From NCBI GenBank assembly GCA_002422725.1, contig DITE01000030.1, positions 1-64,000 of the forward strand: DNA of 64,000 nucleotides. Reading direction: 5' to 3'. The notes under the pieces were generated by a model. It did no database searches. It saw nothing but the letters and a program-made list of their open reading frames with translations, and had not been told where the DNA came from. The DNA is from Bacteroidales bacterium UBA6192. Its GTDB lineage: Bacteria; Bacteroidota; Bacteroidia; Bacteroidales; F082. Of this stretch, positions 16,701-24,786 are shown piece after piece; the stretch's first letter is position 1; every line of letters begins with the position of its first letter. The translations under genes and the position numbers were made by a program.

Positions 16701-18815
16701 TTTGGCAACACAGGATTCATAGCCAGCAATTTTGGTTTTTATGCCAAGGATCAGAAATTGTCGGTTAGTAGCGAGCCACAGGAGGCCAATGCGCCATTAG
16801 TGCTTCAGTTAACCAATTTCAAAATATCCACTCTGACATCCATAATCGATTCCGACAAGCTTCTGGCAGATGGATCCATCACGGGAAAAATGGTGTTGAG
16901 TGAGCTCAAAGGAAACCCCGTTTTTGATGGTGAACTGAATATAAAGAGTTTCACCTTCAGGAATGATACATTGGGTGATATCAGTCTTAAAATCAACAAT
17001 AAAGAGGCCAATACTTTCGCTGCCAACCTTATCATAACCGGAAATGAAAACGATATCAGGCTCGATGGTGAGTATTTTGTGAAGCCGGATAACAAAAGTA
17101 GTTTCGATCTGGATCTGGATATCCGCAACCTTTACCTGCCTTCATTGGAAGGCTTGAGCATGGATAACCTGCGAAATTCATCCGGAAATATTAGCGGTAA
17201 ACTGAAAATTACCGGAACTACATCTTCGCCGGAAGTTCGTGGCGATCTGCACTTTAAACAGGCTGCTTTTAACATTGCCAGGCTGAACTCATACTTTACG
17301 ATTCAAAACGAAAAAGTAAGTTTTACAAGCGAAGGAATCCATTTCGACACCTTTACCCTGGTTGATACGGTTGGCAATAAAGCAATCGTTGATGGTTCAG
17401 TTTATACAACCAATTTCATCGATTACAGCTTCGGGCTTGATGTGTCCAGTAAAAATTTCAAGGTATTAAGCAGCACCAAAAGGGACAACAAACTTTTCTA
17501 TGGGCAAGTATTTCTTGACAGCGATTTACGTATCAGGGGCAACATTGACAGTCCGGAGGTTGATGGCAGTGTGCGGATTAACAAGGGAACTGATTTAACG
17601 GTTGTCATCCCTCAAAGTGCTCCGGGAGTTGTTGATCGGGAGGGAATCGTTGAGTTTCTTGATATGGATGAACCGAAACGACTTCTTACTCAGGAAATAG
17701 GATTAGACACACTGAATACGACAAGTATCAGGGGAATGAATATTTTGATGAATGTTGAAGCTGATTCAAGTGCCATATTCAATATCGTTATTGATGAAGC
17801 CAACGGTGATTTTCTGAATATTCAGGGTGAGGCACAATTGACGGCAGGCATTGACCCGGGCGGAAAAGTAAATCTTACCGGGACTTTTGATGTCACAAAG
17901 GGAGCTTATGAACTTTCGTTTAATTTTTTAAGAAGGCGATTTATCATCGAAAAAGGCAGTCAGATTGTCTGGCAGGGAGAACCCACAACTGCCGAAGCAA
18001 ATGTTACAGCAATTTATATTGCCAACACAGCCCCTTATGATCTGATAGAAAGCAAGCTTGACGAACCTCCGGCCGCATTGAACCGCTACAAGCAAAAACT
18101 GCCTTTTGAGGTGACACTGAATATGAAAGGGGAGCTGATCAGACCAGTGCTTACTTTTGACATCATACTGCCCAACCGAAACTATAATGTGGCCAGAGAT
18201 GTGGTTGACAATGTGCAATACCAGCTTACACAGTTAAGATCACAGCCATCGGAGTTAAACAAACAGGTTTTTGCCTTGTTGCTGCTAAACCGTTTTGTGG
18301 CTGAGAATCCATTTGCAAGTGGTGCCGGCGGAGGTGGAATCGAATCAATGGCGCGCAACAGTGTGAGCAAGATACTATCTGAACAAATTAACCAACTGGC
18401 AGGAAATCTTATAGAAGGTGTTGATTTAAACTTCGACCTGGTTTCGAGCGATGATTACACGACCGGCCAGTTGGAAAACCGCACCGATCTGAATGTGGGG
18501 ATTAGTAAAAAGTTGTTGAACGACCAGCTCAAGGTAAGTATTGGAAGCAATTTTGAACTGGAGGGGCCTAGAAATGCCAACCAGAATGCTTCGAATATTG
18601 CCGGAAACGTTGCTCTTGACTACCAGCTGTCACGCGATGGACGTTATATGCTAAGAGCCTACCGTAAAAATGAATATCAGGGCGTAGCCGAAGGTTATCT
18701 GATTGAAACCGGAGTTGGGTTCATTATTACGCTTGATTATACTTCGTTTAAAGAACTTTTTTCCCGGAAACATGAAAAAGAGGCCAAACGATTATTAGAG
18801 GAGGAGAGGAAATAA
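13788..18815 (+). CDS. tamB: translocation and assembly module protein TamB
   Basis: TamB spans the periplasm as a long beta-taco that helps outer-membrane protein insertion and lipid transport. The 1675-residue protein has an N-terminal membrane anchor (about 8-32). A very long region of repeating beta strands with amphipathic periodicity follows. A C-terminal DUF490/TamB domain (about 1290-1650) includes FDVTKGAYELSFNFLRRRF and a LLLNRF stretch. Translation starts at a TTG (TTG AAA AGA), since no ATG occurs until far inside. The stop overlaps the tamL start in TAATG, a sign of coupled translation. In this phylum TamB pairs with the lipoprotein TamL rather than TamA. Confidence 0.93.
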   Translation: MKRFIKLSLKILLWVTATIIFLVLLIYFLIQIDPIQSFIRTKAITFLEKKIETKVEIKKLRIDLPKMIVLEGVYFEDQHQDTLLAGDMLKVDISLFKLLKNQIQVNKVELKGITARVHRTMPDSSFNFDYILKAFAKDDTVSSDTPSKMKFSIHKIILHQISVSFTDALTANDINLNIDHFEIRIDKFDLDNMKFSVPKILLDGLNARVLQSTPPTKQENIAEVKKNSKEQIVPELDIGTVDLSRINIEYQNDISQLKSSIDLSSLLLKVDLIDIKNQRIELKTIELKDTRAALALGKHQLEEVEANDALNETNIDQNNNWKLTVKNIDLSNNDLQFDNFNKPELTEGMDYAHIALAGVNLKANNLSYSSDTISGQISKASFSNKDGFVLNNLTTNFIYCQTGIVLENLNLETPGTTISDYISVGYPSLQSLANNPGTLRIDANLVNSSLRFKDVLTFVPKLKDVVPFKNNGGATMKISGKINGSLEKLNFDEFRLSGFETTQINVSGSITGLPEIDRTVFNINIHELSSGEADLKKLLSAEMIPETVQLPSKFSLSGNFNGGIDSFIANLDLKSDFGAMHLLADLKNIKQTGNESYNATIEFIDFNPGLLLKQDSTLGLMNGKAEVKGIGLDPKTMQAQFSTFFHSASVMGYNYHNIKLIGEIAHQDLQLNASIKDQHLQLGLDAIANFKYSYPAIKFTLDIDSLHLQQLHLSGSDLRLRGKIDADLASTNPDSLLGTIYASQLQITSEGKQHQMDSLIITALILDNQKEIRLQSDLLTASLKGQYYLTDMGNALKIHFNKYIQTGDSVQLLTTRPQDFTFELKTTSQPILQELIPKLTHLEPVVIKGSFNSEVDGLNIAGSIPKIVYAGMTLEHVNLLVKSNANALDYSISLDKMASESFKIHKINLSGKAENNQLATTLIIKDGDDKDKYILAGTLARVSDQFQFHLKQEGLVLNYETWSVERENYIQFGNTGFIASNFGFYAKDQKLSVSSEPQEANAPLVLQLTNFKISTLTSIIDSDKLLADGSITGKMVLSELKGNPVFDGELNIKSFTFRNDTLGDISLKINNKEANTFAANLIITGNENDIRLDGEYFVKPDNKSSFDLDLDIRNLYLPSLEGLSMDNLRNSSGNISGKLKITGTTSSPEVRGDLHFKQAAFNIARLNSYFTIQNEKVSFTSEGIHFDTFTLVDTVGNKAIVDGSVYTTNFIDYSFGLDVSSKNFKVLSSTKRDNKLFYGQVFLDSDLRIRGNIDSPEVDGSVRINKGTDLTVVIPQSAPGVVDREGIVEFLDMDEPKRLLTQEIGLDTLNTTSIRGMNILMNVEADSSAIFNIVIDEANGDFLNIQGEAQLTAGIDPGGKVNLTGTFDVTKGAYELSFNFLRRRFIIEKGSQIVWQGEPTTAEANVTAIYIANTAPYDLIESKLDEPPAALNRYKQKLPFEVTLNMKGELIRPVLTFDIILPNRNYNVARDVVDNVQYQLTQLRSQPSELNKQVFALLLLNRFVAENPFASGAGGGGIESMARNSVSKILSEQINQLAGNLIEGVDLNFDLVSSDDYTTGQLENRTDLNVGISKKLLNDQLKVSIGSNFELEGPRNANQNASNIAGNVALDYQLSRDGRYMLRAYRKNEYQGVAEGYLIETGVGFIITLDYTSFKELFSRKHEKEAKRLLEEERK

Positions 18816-21118
18816 TGGTCAGGAAAATAAGATATTACGTTTTGGTTTGCTGTCTGATTGTACTTGGCGCATGCAGCAATACGCGGTATTTGCCCAAAGG
18901 CGAAAAACTATACGTGGGGGCTAAAGTAAGAATCGAAGGTACGCATCTGAATAAAAAGGAAAAGAAAAACCTCCGGCGTGAACTTAACGACCTGACACGT
19001 CCTGAACCGAATAGCTCATTTCTCGGTTTGAGGCCAAAACTGCTTGCTTACAACATATCCGGCACGCCAAAAAAGCCAAAAGGCCTGCGCAACTGGTTAA
19101 AAAACAAGATAGGTGAAGCTCCGGTTCTGGCAAGTGTCGTTGACCTGCAACTTAACCGGAACATACTACAAAATTACCTTGAAAACAAAGGTTATTACAA
19201 ATCGCTGGTTAATGGGGATACTACTTCCAGGGGTCGAAAGGTTAAAGCATCTTATCAGGCTTTTCCGGGTGTTCAGTACCACATACGTTCTGTAAACTTT
19301 ATTGCAGATAGCAGTCAACTGGGTAAAGCTGTGGCTGCAACGGCTGCCAAATCGCTTCTCAAAACCGGAAATGCCTACAATCTGAGTGTTATCAAAGGTG
19401 AACGCGATCGCATCGATCAGACTCTGAAGGAAGAAGGATTTTACTATTTCAATCCGGACTACTTGCTTGTTCTGGTTGACAGCACTGCAGGAGAGCATAC
19501 GGTGAATCTGTTTGTTAAAGTGAAACAAGAAACACCACTACTTGCAAAGAATAGTTTTGTCATCGGTGATATTTACATTTATCCCAATTTCAGTTTGACG
19601 AAAATAGTAAATGACTCTTCTATGAATGATGCAGTACTGATCGATGGGTTCCATCTGATTGATAAGGAAAAAACATTCAAGTCGGGTGTTTTCACCAGGT
19701 CTATCATTTTTAAGCGCGGTGATGTTTACAACCGTAAAGCGCATAACCTTACCTTAAACAGGTTAATATCGATTGGTTCATTCAAGCTGGTTACAAATCG
19801 TTTCGAACGGGATGAAAAAGCCCTGGAACCCACACTAAATGCTTTCTATTATCTAACTCCACTCCCGCGCAAGTCGATACGTGCTGAAGTGCTTGGTACA
19901 ACAAAATCGAATAACCTTACCGGATCAGAAATCTCGTTGAGTTGGCGCAACAGGAATGCTTTCCGGGGTGCCGAGCATTTAATGATAAGGGGTTATGGGA
20001 GTTTTGAAGTGCAAATCAGTGGCACAAAACCTGGCTATAATACGTTCAGGATTGGCACCGAGGCAACACTGTCAATCCCTCAGTTTGTTGTTCCCTTTGT
20101 CCAAATCAATACTTCAAAAGCCAATGTGCCCAGAACCAAATTTTTATTGGGTTATGAAATTCTGAACAAGCAGGCACTATATACCCTGAATTCATTCCGG
20201 ACCACAGCAGGCTATCTTTGGAAAGAAAGCCTTACCAAGGAACACGAACTAAATGTTGTCAGCATCAATTTTGTTCAGCCGGCCAATGTCACGGCCACGT
20301 ATCAGGATAGTATTGCAAATAACCCCATTCTGGCGAAAACTATTGAAAAGCAGTTCATCATGGGGCCAACCTATTCGTTTACCTACAATAATCAGTTGGA
20401 TATAACCCGACGAAACAACATCTACTTCAATGCAAACCTTGATCTTGCCGGAAACATACTGGGACTTGTCCAGGGAGCCAATTATAAGACCAACGATACG
20501 GCCACTATTTTAGGCGCACGTTATTCACAATATGCCAAGATTGACGGCGATTTCAGATACTATTTAAAGACCGGACGCAACTCAAAGATTGTTAGCCGCA
20601 TTATTGCAGGAGTAGGGTATCCTTTCGGCAATTCTTCCGAGCTTCCATTCATTAAGCAGTTTTTTGCCGGAGGAACAAACAGTATCAGGGCATTCAGAGC
20701 CCGTTCGGTCGGACCGGGGACTTACAGACAGGACGAATCAAATTCCGACATTTTTCTACCTGACCAATCAGGCGATATAAAGCTAGAACTCAATGCCGAA
20801 TACCGGGTTAAATTATTCAGTGTGGTACATGGGGCCTTGTTTGTTGACGCCGCCAATATCTGGCTTTTCAACGACAATCCCCTCAAGCCCGGAGGCAGGT
20901 TCAGCAAGGATTTTATGGATGAGCTGGCTGTGGGTACCGGGTTTGGTTTGCGATTTGACCTAAGTTTTCTGATTTTGCGCACTGACCTTGCTTTCCCTGT
21001 CCGAAAGCCGTGGTTCAACAAGGGAGACAGGTGGGTGATTGACCAGATTGATTTTGCCGATAAATACTGGCGAAGGGAAAATCTGATCTTCAACCTGGCA
21101 ATCGGTTATCCGTTCTAA
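18815..21118 (+). CDS. tamL: TamL, lipoprotein-type TamA/BamA-family outer-membrane protein
   Basis: The 767-residue protein begins with a lipoprotein signal ending VLGAC (C20), then POTRA-like domains (about 30-330), then a C-terminal Omp85 beta-barrel. The barrel carries the conserved FFAGGTNSIRAFRARSVGPG stretch near 618-637 and ends in a strand finishing NLAIGYPF with terminal Phe. The lipidated N-terminus distinguishes the Bacteroidota TamL from proteobacterial TamA. Its ATG overlaps the tamB stop by one base. Together they form the outer-membrane and periplasmic halves of one machine. Confidence 0.92.
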   Translation: MVRKIRYYVLVCCLIVLGACSNTRYLPKGEKLYVGAKVRIEGTHLNKKEKKNLRRELNDLTRPEPNSSFLGLRPKLLAYNISGTPKKPKGLRNWLKNKIGEAPVLASVVDLQLNRNILQNYLENKGYYKSLVNGDTTSRGRKVKASYQAFPGVQYHIRSVNFIADSSQLGKAVAATAAKSLLKTGNAYNLSVIKGERDRIDQTLKEEGFYYFNPDYLLVLVDSTAGEHTVNLFVKVKQETPLLAKNSFVIGDIYIYPNFSLTKIVNDSSMNDAVLIDGFHLIDKEKTFKSGVFTRSIIFKRGDVYNRKAHNLTLNRLISIGSFKLVTNRFERDEKALEPTLNAFYYLTPLPRKSIRAEVLGTTKSNNLTGSEISLSWRNRNAFRGAEHLMIRGYGSFEVQISGTKPGYNTFRIGTEATLSIPQFVVPFVQINTSKANVPRTKFLLGYEILNKQALYTLNSFRTTAGYLWKESLTKEHELNVVSINFVQPANVTATYQDSIANNPILAKTIEKQFIMGPTYSFTYNNQLDITRRNNIYFNANLDLAGNILGLVQGANYKTNDTATILGARYSQYAKIDGDFRYYLKTGRNSKIVSRIIAGVGYPFGNSSELPFIKQFFAGGTNSIRAFRARSVGPGTYRQDESNSDIFLPDQSGDIKLELNAEYRVKLFSVVHGALFVDAANIWLFNDNPLKPGGRFSKDFMDELAVGTGFGLRFDLSFLILRTDLAFPVRKPWFNKGDRWVIDQIDFADKYWRRENLIFNLAIGYPF

Positions 21119-21335
21119 GGGAAGGATAAGCCAGATATTGCAAGCCGAAACTTAGCCAAGGGATGATTTGTAACGCATTGGCGTGCAATACCACTTTTGC
21201 CATAAAAAACAAAAGCCAAAAATGAATTCCGAACACATGTTTGCGATGCTAATATATTGATTAAGTAAGTAATAACAGGCAATTATACATCCAATCCTGC
21301 ACACTTTCCAATGCATATAAGTTTATTTCGCCTTG

Positions 21336-21370
21336 TTTGAGCATATCAACTGGGAATAAGCGTACCTTTG
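21336..21370 (+). promoter_or_regulatory. promoter of DEAD-box helicase
   Basis: TTTG at 21336-21339 and TACCTTTG at 21363-21370 are 23 bases apart, and the -7 element matches TANNTTTG exactly. The start codon is 24 bases further on. The 276 bases between tamL and the helicase contain no other supported feature. Confidence 0.65.
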
Positions 21371-21394
21371 CCGCCTTAATCACTATTTATTTTT

Positions 21395-23242
21395 ATGCCT
21401 AATTTTCAAGAACTTGGATTGAATCCAGACCTCCAAAAGGCAGTGGAAGCCTTAGGATTCATCGAACCAATGCCTGTTCAGGCCGCTGTTATTCCCACAC
21501 TGCTCGAAAATCCTACCGACCTGGTTGGTCTTGCTCAAACCGGAACAGGCAAAACTGCTGCTTTCGGACTGCCCGTGCTTCAACACATAGATGCTACACT
21601 CAGGCAGATTCAGGCAGTTATACTTTGTCCAACACGCGAACTGTGTATGCAGATCACACGCGACCTGACCAGTTTTGCAGTTTTTATGCCAAAAATGAAG
21701 ATCATCCCGATTTATGGCGGTGCTTCTATTGACGTGCAGCTGAAGCAGTTGTATGATCGCCCGCAAATAATTGTTGCCACTCCGGGTCGTATGAATGATA
21801 TGATTCGACGGGGCAAAGTTGATTTCAGCCATGTGAAATGGGCTGTACTCGATGAAGCAGATGAGATGCTCGATATGGGCTTTCAGGAGGATGTTGACAC
21901 TATTTTGCAGGAGATGCCGGAAGAGAAACACACCTTGTTGTTTTCGGCAACCATGCCCGATGAGGTAGAGCGTATCCTCAACAAATACATGAAAAACCCG
22001 GTAATTAAAACCGTTGGAGAGCGCAATTCCGGAACAGCCAATGTAAAACACATCTATTATCTGGTTCATGCCAAAGATCGTTATGCAGCACTAAAACGCC
22101 TGGCCGATTTTAACCCGAATGTGTACGCTATCGTTTTCTGCCGCACACGTATTGAAACTCAAGAAATTGCTGATTCACTTATCCGCGATGGTTACAATGC
22201 TGATGCCCTGCACGGCGACCTGTCACAATCGCAGCGCGACCATGTGATGAAACGTTTCAGAAGCGGAAACCTTCAGCTGCTGGTAGCTACTGATGTGGCT
22301 GCCCGAGGATTGGACGTTAATAACCTGACCCATGTAATTAATTACAACCTGCCTGATGAACCTGAAGTGTATATCCATCGGAGCGGACGAACCGGAAGAG
22401 CTGACAAAACAGGTATTTGTATCAGTATAATCAACCTCAGGGAGAAGAGTAAAATTAAACTGATCGAACGAAAAGTAGGCCGTGAATTTGCCATGACTAA
22501 AATACCAACCGGAGTACAGGTGTGTGAAAAACAATTGTTTAACCACATCGACTCAATGGAAAAGGTATTGGTTAACCACGAAGAAATTGACTCCTTCCTC
22601 CCCGTTATTTACCGCAAACTGGAATGGATGGACCGTGAAGAAATCATTAAACGATTTGTTTCACTCGAGTTCAACCGCTTTCTGGAATATTACCGGAATG
22701 CTCCTGACATGAACGTTATTGAAACAAAAGGAAGCGACCGCGAATCATACAGCAGAAAACCCTATGAGCGGGAGCGTTCATCCCAAAAAGGATCGATACG
22801 TGAACGTGGCGAAAGAAGTGAGCGTAGTGAAAGAGGTGAACGCAGCGAAAGAGGTGGTCGTGCCGAAAGGGGTGATAACAATTCAGGGTATAAAAAACTG
22901 TTTTTCAGCGTAGGTAAGAAAGATAAAGTGGCTCCATCCAACCTTATTGGGCTCATCAACGAGCTCACCCGCTCGCGCGAAGTTAGTATTGGCCGCATCG
23001 AACTGCACGACAGTTTCTCTTTTGTCGAAATCGATAATTTCTCGGTTGATCTGGTTTTGGATGCATTTGCTGATAAAAAACGGAACACCTATGGCATCAA
23101 AGTGGAGCCTGCAGGTCCAAGGACAGACGAAAAGCCAAAAGGCAGAAACTTTGGTAAGTTCAGCAAAGACGATGACAAAAAGCCGGCAATCAGAAGAGAA
23201 AAACCTACAAGCACCGAAAGAAAAAGGAAAAAGAAATATTAA
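21395..23242 (+). CDS. deaD: DEAD-box ATP-dependent RNA helicase with DbpA-type RNA-binding domain
   Basis: All helicase motifs are present: Q motif near 24-30, AQTGTGKT at 47-54, PTREL at 79-83, TPGR, DEAD at 153-156, SAT, and in the second lobe ATDVAARGLD and HRSGRTGRA. After about residue 450 comes an Arg/Glu/Ser/Gly-rich repeat linker (ERGERSERSERGERSERG-like, about 465-500). A C-terminal DbpA RNA-binding domain follows (about 505-585), then a lysine-rich tail. Such CsdA/DeaD enzymes remodel RNA in ribosome assembly and cold adaptation. The stop shares TTAA with the stop of the convergent methyltransferase gene. Confidence 0.93.
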   Translation: MPNFQELGLNPDLQKAVEALGFIEPMPVQAAVIPTLLENPTDLVGLAQTGTGKTAAFGLPVLQHIDATLRQIQAVILCPTRELCMQITRDLTSFAVFMPKMKIIPIYGGASIDVQLKQLYDRPQIIVATPGRMNDMIRRGKVDFSHVKWAVLDEADEMLDMGFQEDVDTILQEMPEEKHTLLFSATMPDEVERILNKYMKNPVIKTVGERNSGTANVKHIYYLVHAKDRYAALKRLADFNPNVYAIVFCRTRIETQEIADSLIRDGYNADALHGDLSQSQRDHVMKRFRSGNLQLLVATDVAARGLDVNNLTHVINYNLPDEPEVYIHRSGRTGRADKTGICISIINLREKSKIKLIERKVGREFAMTKIPTGVQVCEKQLFNHIDSMEKVLVNHEEIDSFLPVIYRKLEWMDREEIIKRFVSLEFNRFLEYYRNAPDMNVIETKGSDRESYSRKPYERERSSQKGSIRERGERSERSERGERSERGGRAERGDNNSGYKKLFFSVGKKDKVAPSNLIGLINELTRSREVSIGRIELHDSFSFVEIDNFSVDLVLDAFADKKRNTYGIKVEPAGPRTDEKPKGRNFGKFSKDDDKKPAIRREKPTSTERKRKKKY

Positions 23243-23844
23243 TCTGAAGGTTTCTGGGCAAAGAGTCTGACCGTTGAAGCAGGCCCTGAGTGATGCTTCC
23301 CTTCATCAAGTGTGTGTATGGCCACGTCCACGAAGAGTATGTTTAAGCTAGCAAAATCACTGCAAAGTATTTCAGCAGTATAAAGCATTTCCGGATTTTT
23401 AGGCCCTCCCGAATTGTAATTAAGCTGTTCAGGCGTGAATGCCTCCACAATGATGTACCCTCCAGGCTTGAGCGCATCCATTATTTTCCTGTGTGTGATA
23501 AGCCTCATTTCGGGGCTATGGTGGATGAATATTAGTGCAGCAGCATCAAAATGGTCCTTGGGGTAAGGAAAGCTGTCAATGTCATCCAAATGGTAATCAA
23601 TGGCAACACCTCCATGACGCTCTGCGAGTGCCAAAGCTTTCGAGCGGGCAGCTTCACTATAATCAATTGCAGTTACCTTCCAGCCCTGCCGTGCTGCCCA
23701 AACCGCATTACGACCTTCTCCTTCGCCCGGAAGCAGTATGCTGCCAGGCAGTAACTTGAGTAGTTTTTCGCGGAAAAATCCATTGGGATTCTCCCCATAC
23801 ACATACTCGCTTTGCTGATATCGCTCGTTCCAGAACTGTTTCAC
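23239..23844 (-). CDS. class I SAM-dependent methyltransferase (TehB-like)
   Basis: The 201-residue protein has the SAM-binding motif LLPGEGEGRNAVWAARQGW near 36-54, an acidic residue in TAIDYSEAA, and a later AALIFIHHS and LKPGGYIIVEAF. This pattern is typical of TehB/thiopurine-type small-molecule methyltransferases that use glycine-rich LxPGEGEGRNA loops. The start is GTG (GTG AAA CAG). It is divergent from the pirin gene with 53 bases between starts. The methyl acceptor cannot be told from sequence. Confidence 0.8.
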   Translation of the reverse strand: MKQFWNERYQQSEYVYGENPNGFFREKLLKLLPGSILLPGEGEGRNAVWAARQGWKVTAIDYSEAARSKALALAERHGGVAIDYHLDDIDSFPYPKDHFDAAALIFIHHSPEMRLITHRKIMDALKPGGYIIVEAFTPEQLNYNSGGPKNPEMLYTAEILCSDFASLNILFVDVAIHTLDEGKHHSGPASTVRLFAQKPSD

Positions 23845-23865
23845 GAATTTTAAACAAAATGGTTT

Positions 23866-23873
23866 TACTTTTG
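23866..23873 (+). promoter_or_regulatory. -7 element of the pirin gene
   Basis: TACTTTTG matches TANNTTTG exactly and lies 24 bases before the pirin ATG. No TTG occurs at a normal -33 distance. Confidence 0.45.
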
Positions 23874-23897
23874 TTTCAATTCTAAAACTAAAAATAC

Positions 23898-24608
23898 ATG
23901 AATAAAATCATATATCCTGCCAATACCCGCGGCAGGGCTGAACATGGCTGGCTGAGTTCGAGATTTAGCTTCAGTTTTGCAGAATATTATAATCCGGAAA
24001 GGATGCATTTTGGTGTACTCAGGGTGCTCAATGACGATATTATCCAACCAAAGATGGGATTCGGTATGCACCCTCATGACAATATGGAAATTGTGTCAAT
24101 TCCTTTATCTGGTGCACTTGAACACCGCGACAGCATGGGAAATGGCAGCATCATCAGGGAGGGAGAGATTCAACTGATGAGCGCCGGAACCGGTGTGAAG
24201 CATTCCGAATTCAACCCACTGACTGATCAGCCGGGGAGTTTTCTTCAGATTTGGCTTTTTCCCAAAGTCAGGAATATTGAACCCCGCTATTTTCAACAAG
24301 CCTTTGATCCCGGTGCCATGCTTAACAACTTTTTATGTGTGGTATCTCCCGACGGTGAAAATGATAGCCTGATCATCAATCAGAATGCCTGGTTTAGCCT
24401 GAGCCGGTTAGAGCAAGGTAAATCCATCACCTACACCATAAAAGATCAAGAAAACGGAGTCTATTTGTTTGTGATCGAAGGCAGTGTTTCGGTTGAGGGA
24501 GAAGTGCTTGCGAAGCGCGATGCAATAGGCATTTCCGAAACCGGGCAACTCGAAATCACAGCCATTGAAGATGCCTACCTGTTGCTGATGGATATTCCGA
24601 TGCGATAA
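23898..24608 (+). CDS. pirin family bicupin protein
   Basis: The 236-residue protein has the pirin/YhhW cupin pattern. The metal-binding set is visible in GMHPHDNMEIVS near 54-65 and in TGVKHSEFNP, which supply the three His and one Glu expected. A second, degenerate cupin half follows (about 140-236). YhhW-type members act as quercetinase-like dioxygenases in vitro, but physiological roles are mostly unknown. The gene is divergent from the TehB-like methyltransferase. I see no reason to assign a specific substrate. Confidence 0.85.
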   Translation: MNKIIYPANTRGRAEHGWLSSRFSFSFAEYYNPERMHFGVLRVLNDDIIQPKMGFGMHPHDNMEIVSIPLSGALEHRDSMGNGSIIREGEIQLMSAGTGVKHSEFNPLTDQPGSFLQIWLFPKVRNIEPRYFQQAFDPGAMLNNFLCVVSPDGENDSLIINQNAWFSLSRLEQGKSITYTIKDQENGVYLFVIEGSVSVEGEVLAKRDAIGISETGQLEITAIEDAYLLLMDIPMR

Positions 24609-24786
24609 TTTTGGTATTCGTCATATATGTTGTAGGCAATAAAACTGGCCGTTACAGCACAGGTTATTCATAAAAAGGGTGATCTGTATACATCAGAGAT
24701 TAGAGAAAAATTGTTTTCCTCTCATCACAATTTTTCAATACTATCAGCAAAATCAAAGAAAAAATCTGAAGTATAGGAATCGTCGC

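Noticed and set aside
21452..22069. 205-codon frame opposite the DEAD-box helicase
   Set aside because: The opposite strand encodes all helicase motifs; this frame has no recognisable protein features.
22780..22880. Arg/Glu/Ser/Gly repeat in the helicase as a possible frameshift or insertion
   Set aside because: The frame stays open and leads into a normal DbpA-type RNA-binding domain; such linkers are common in these helicases.
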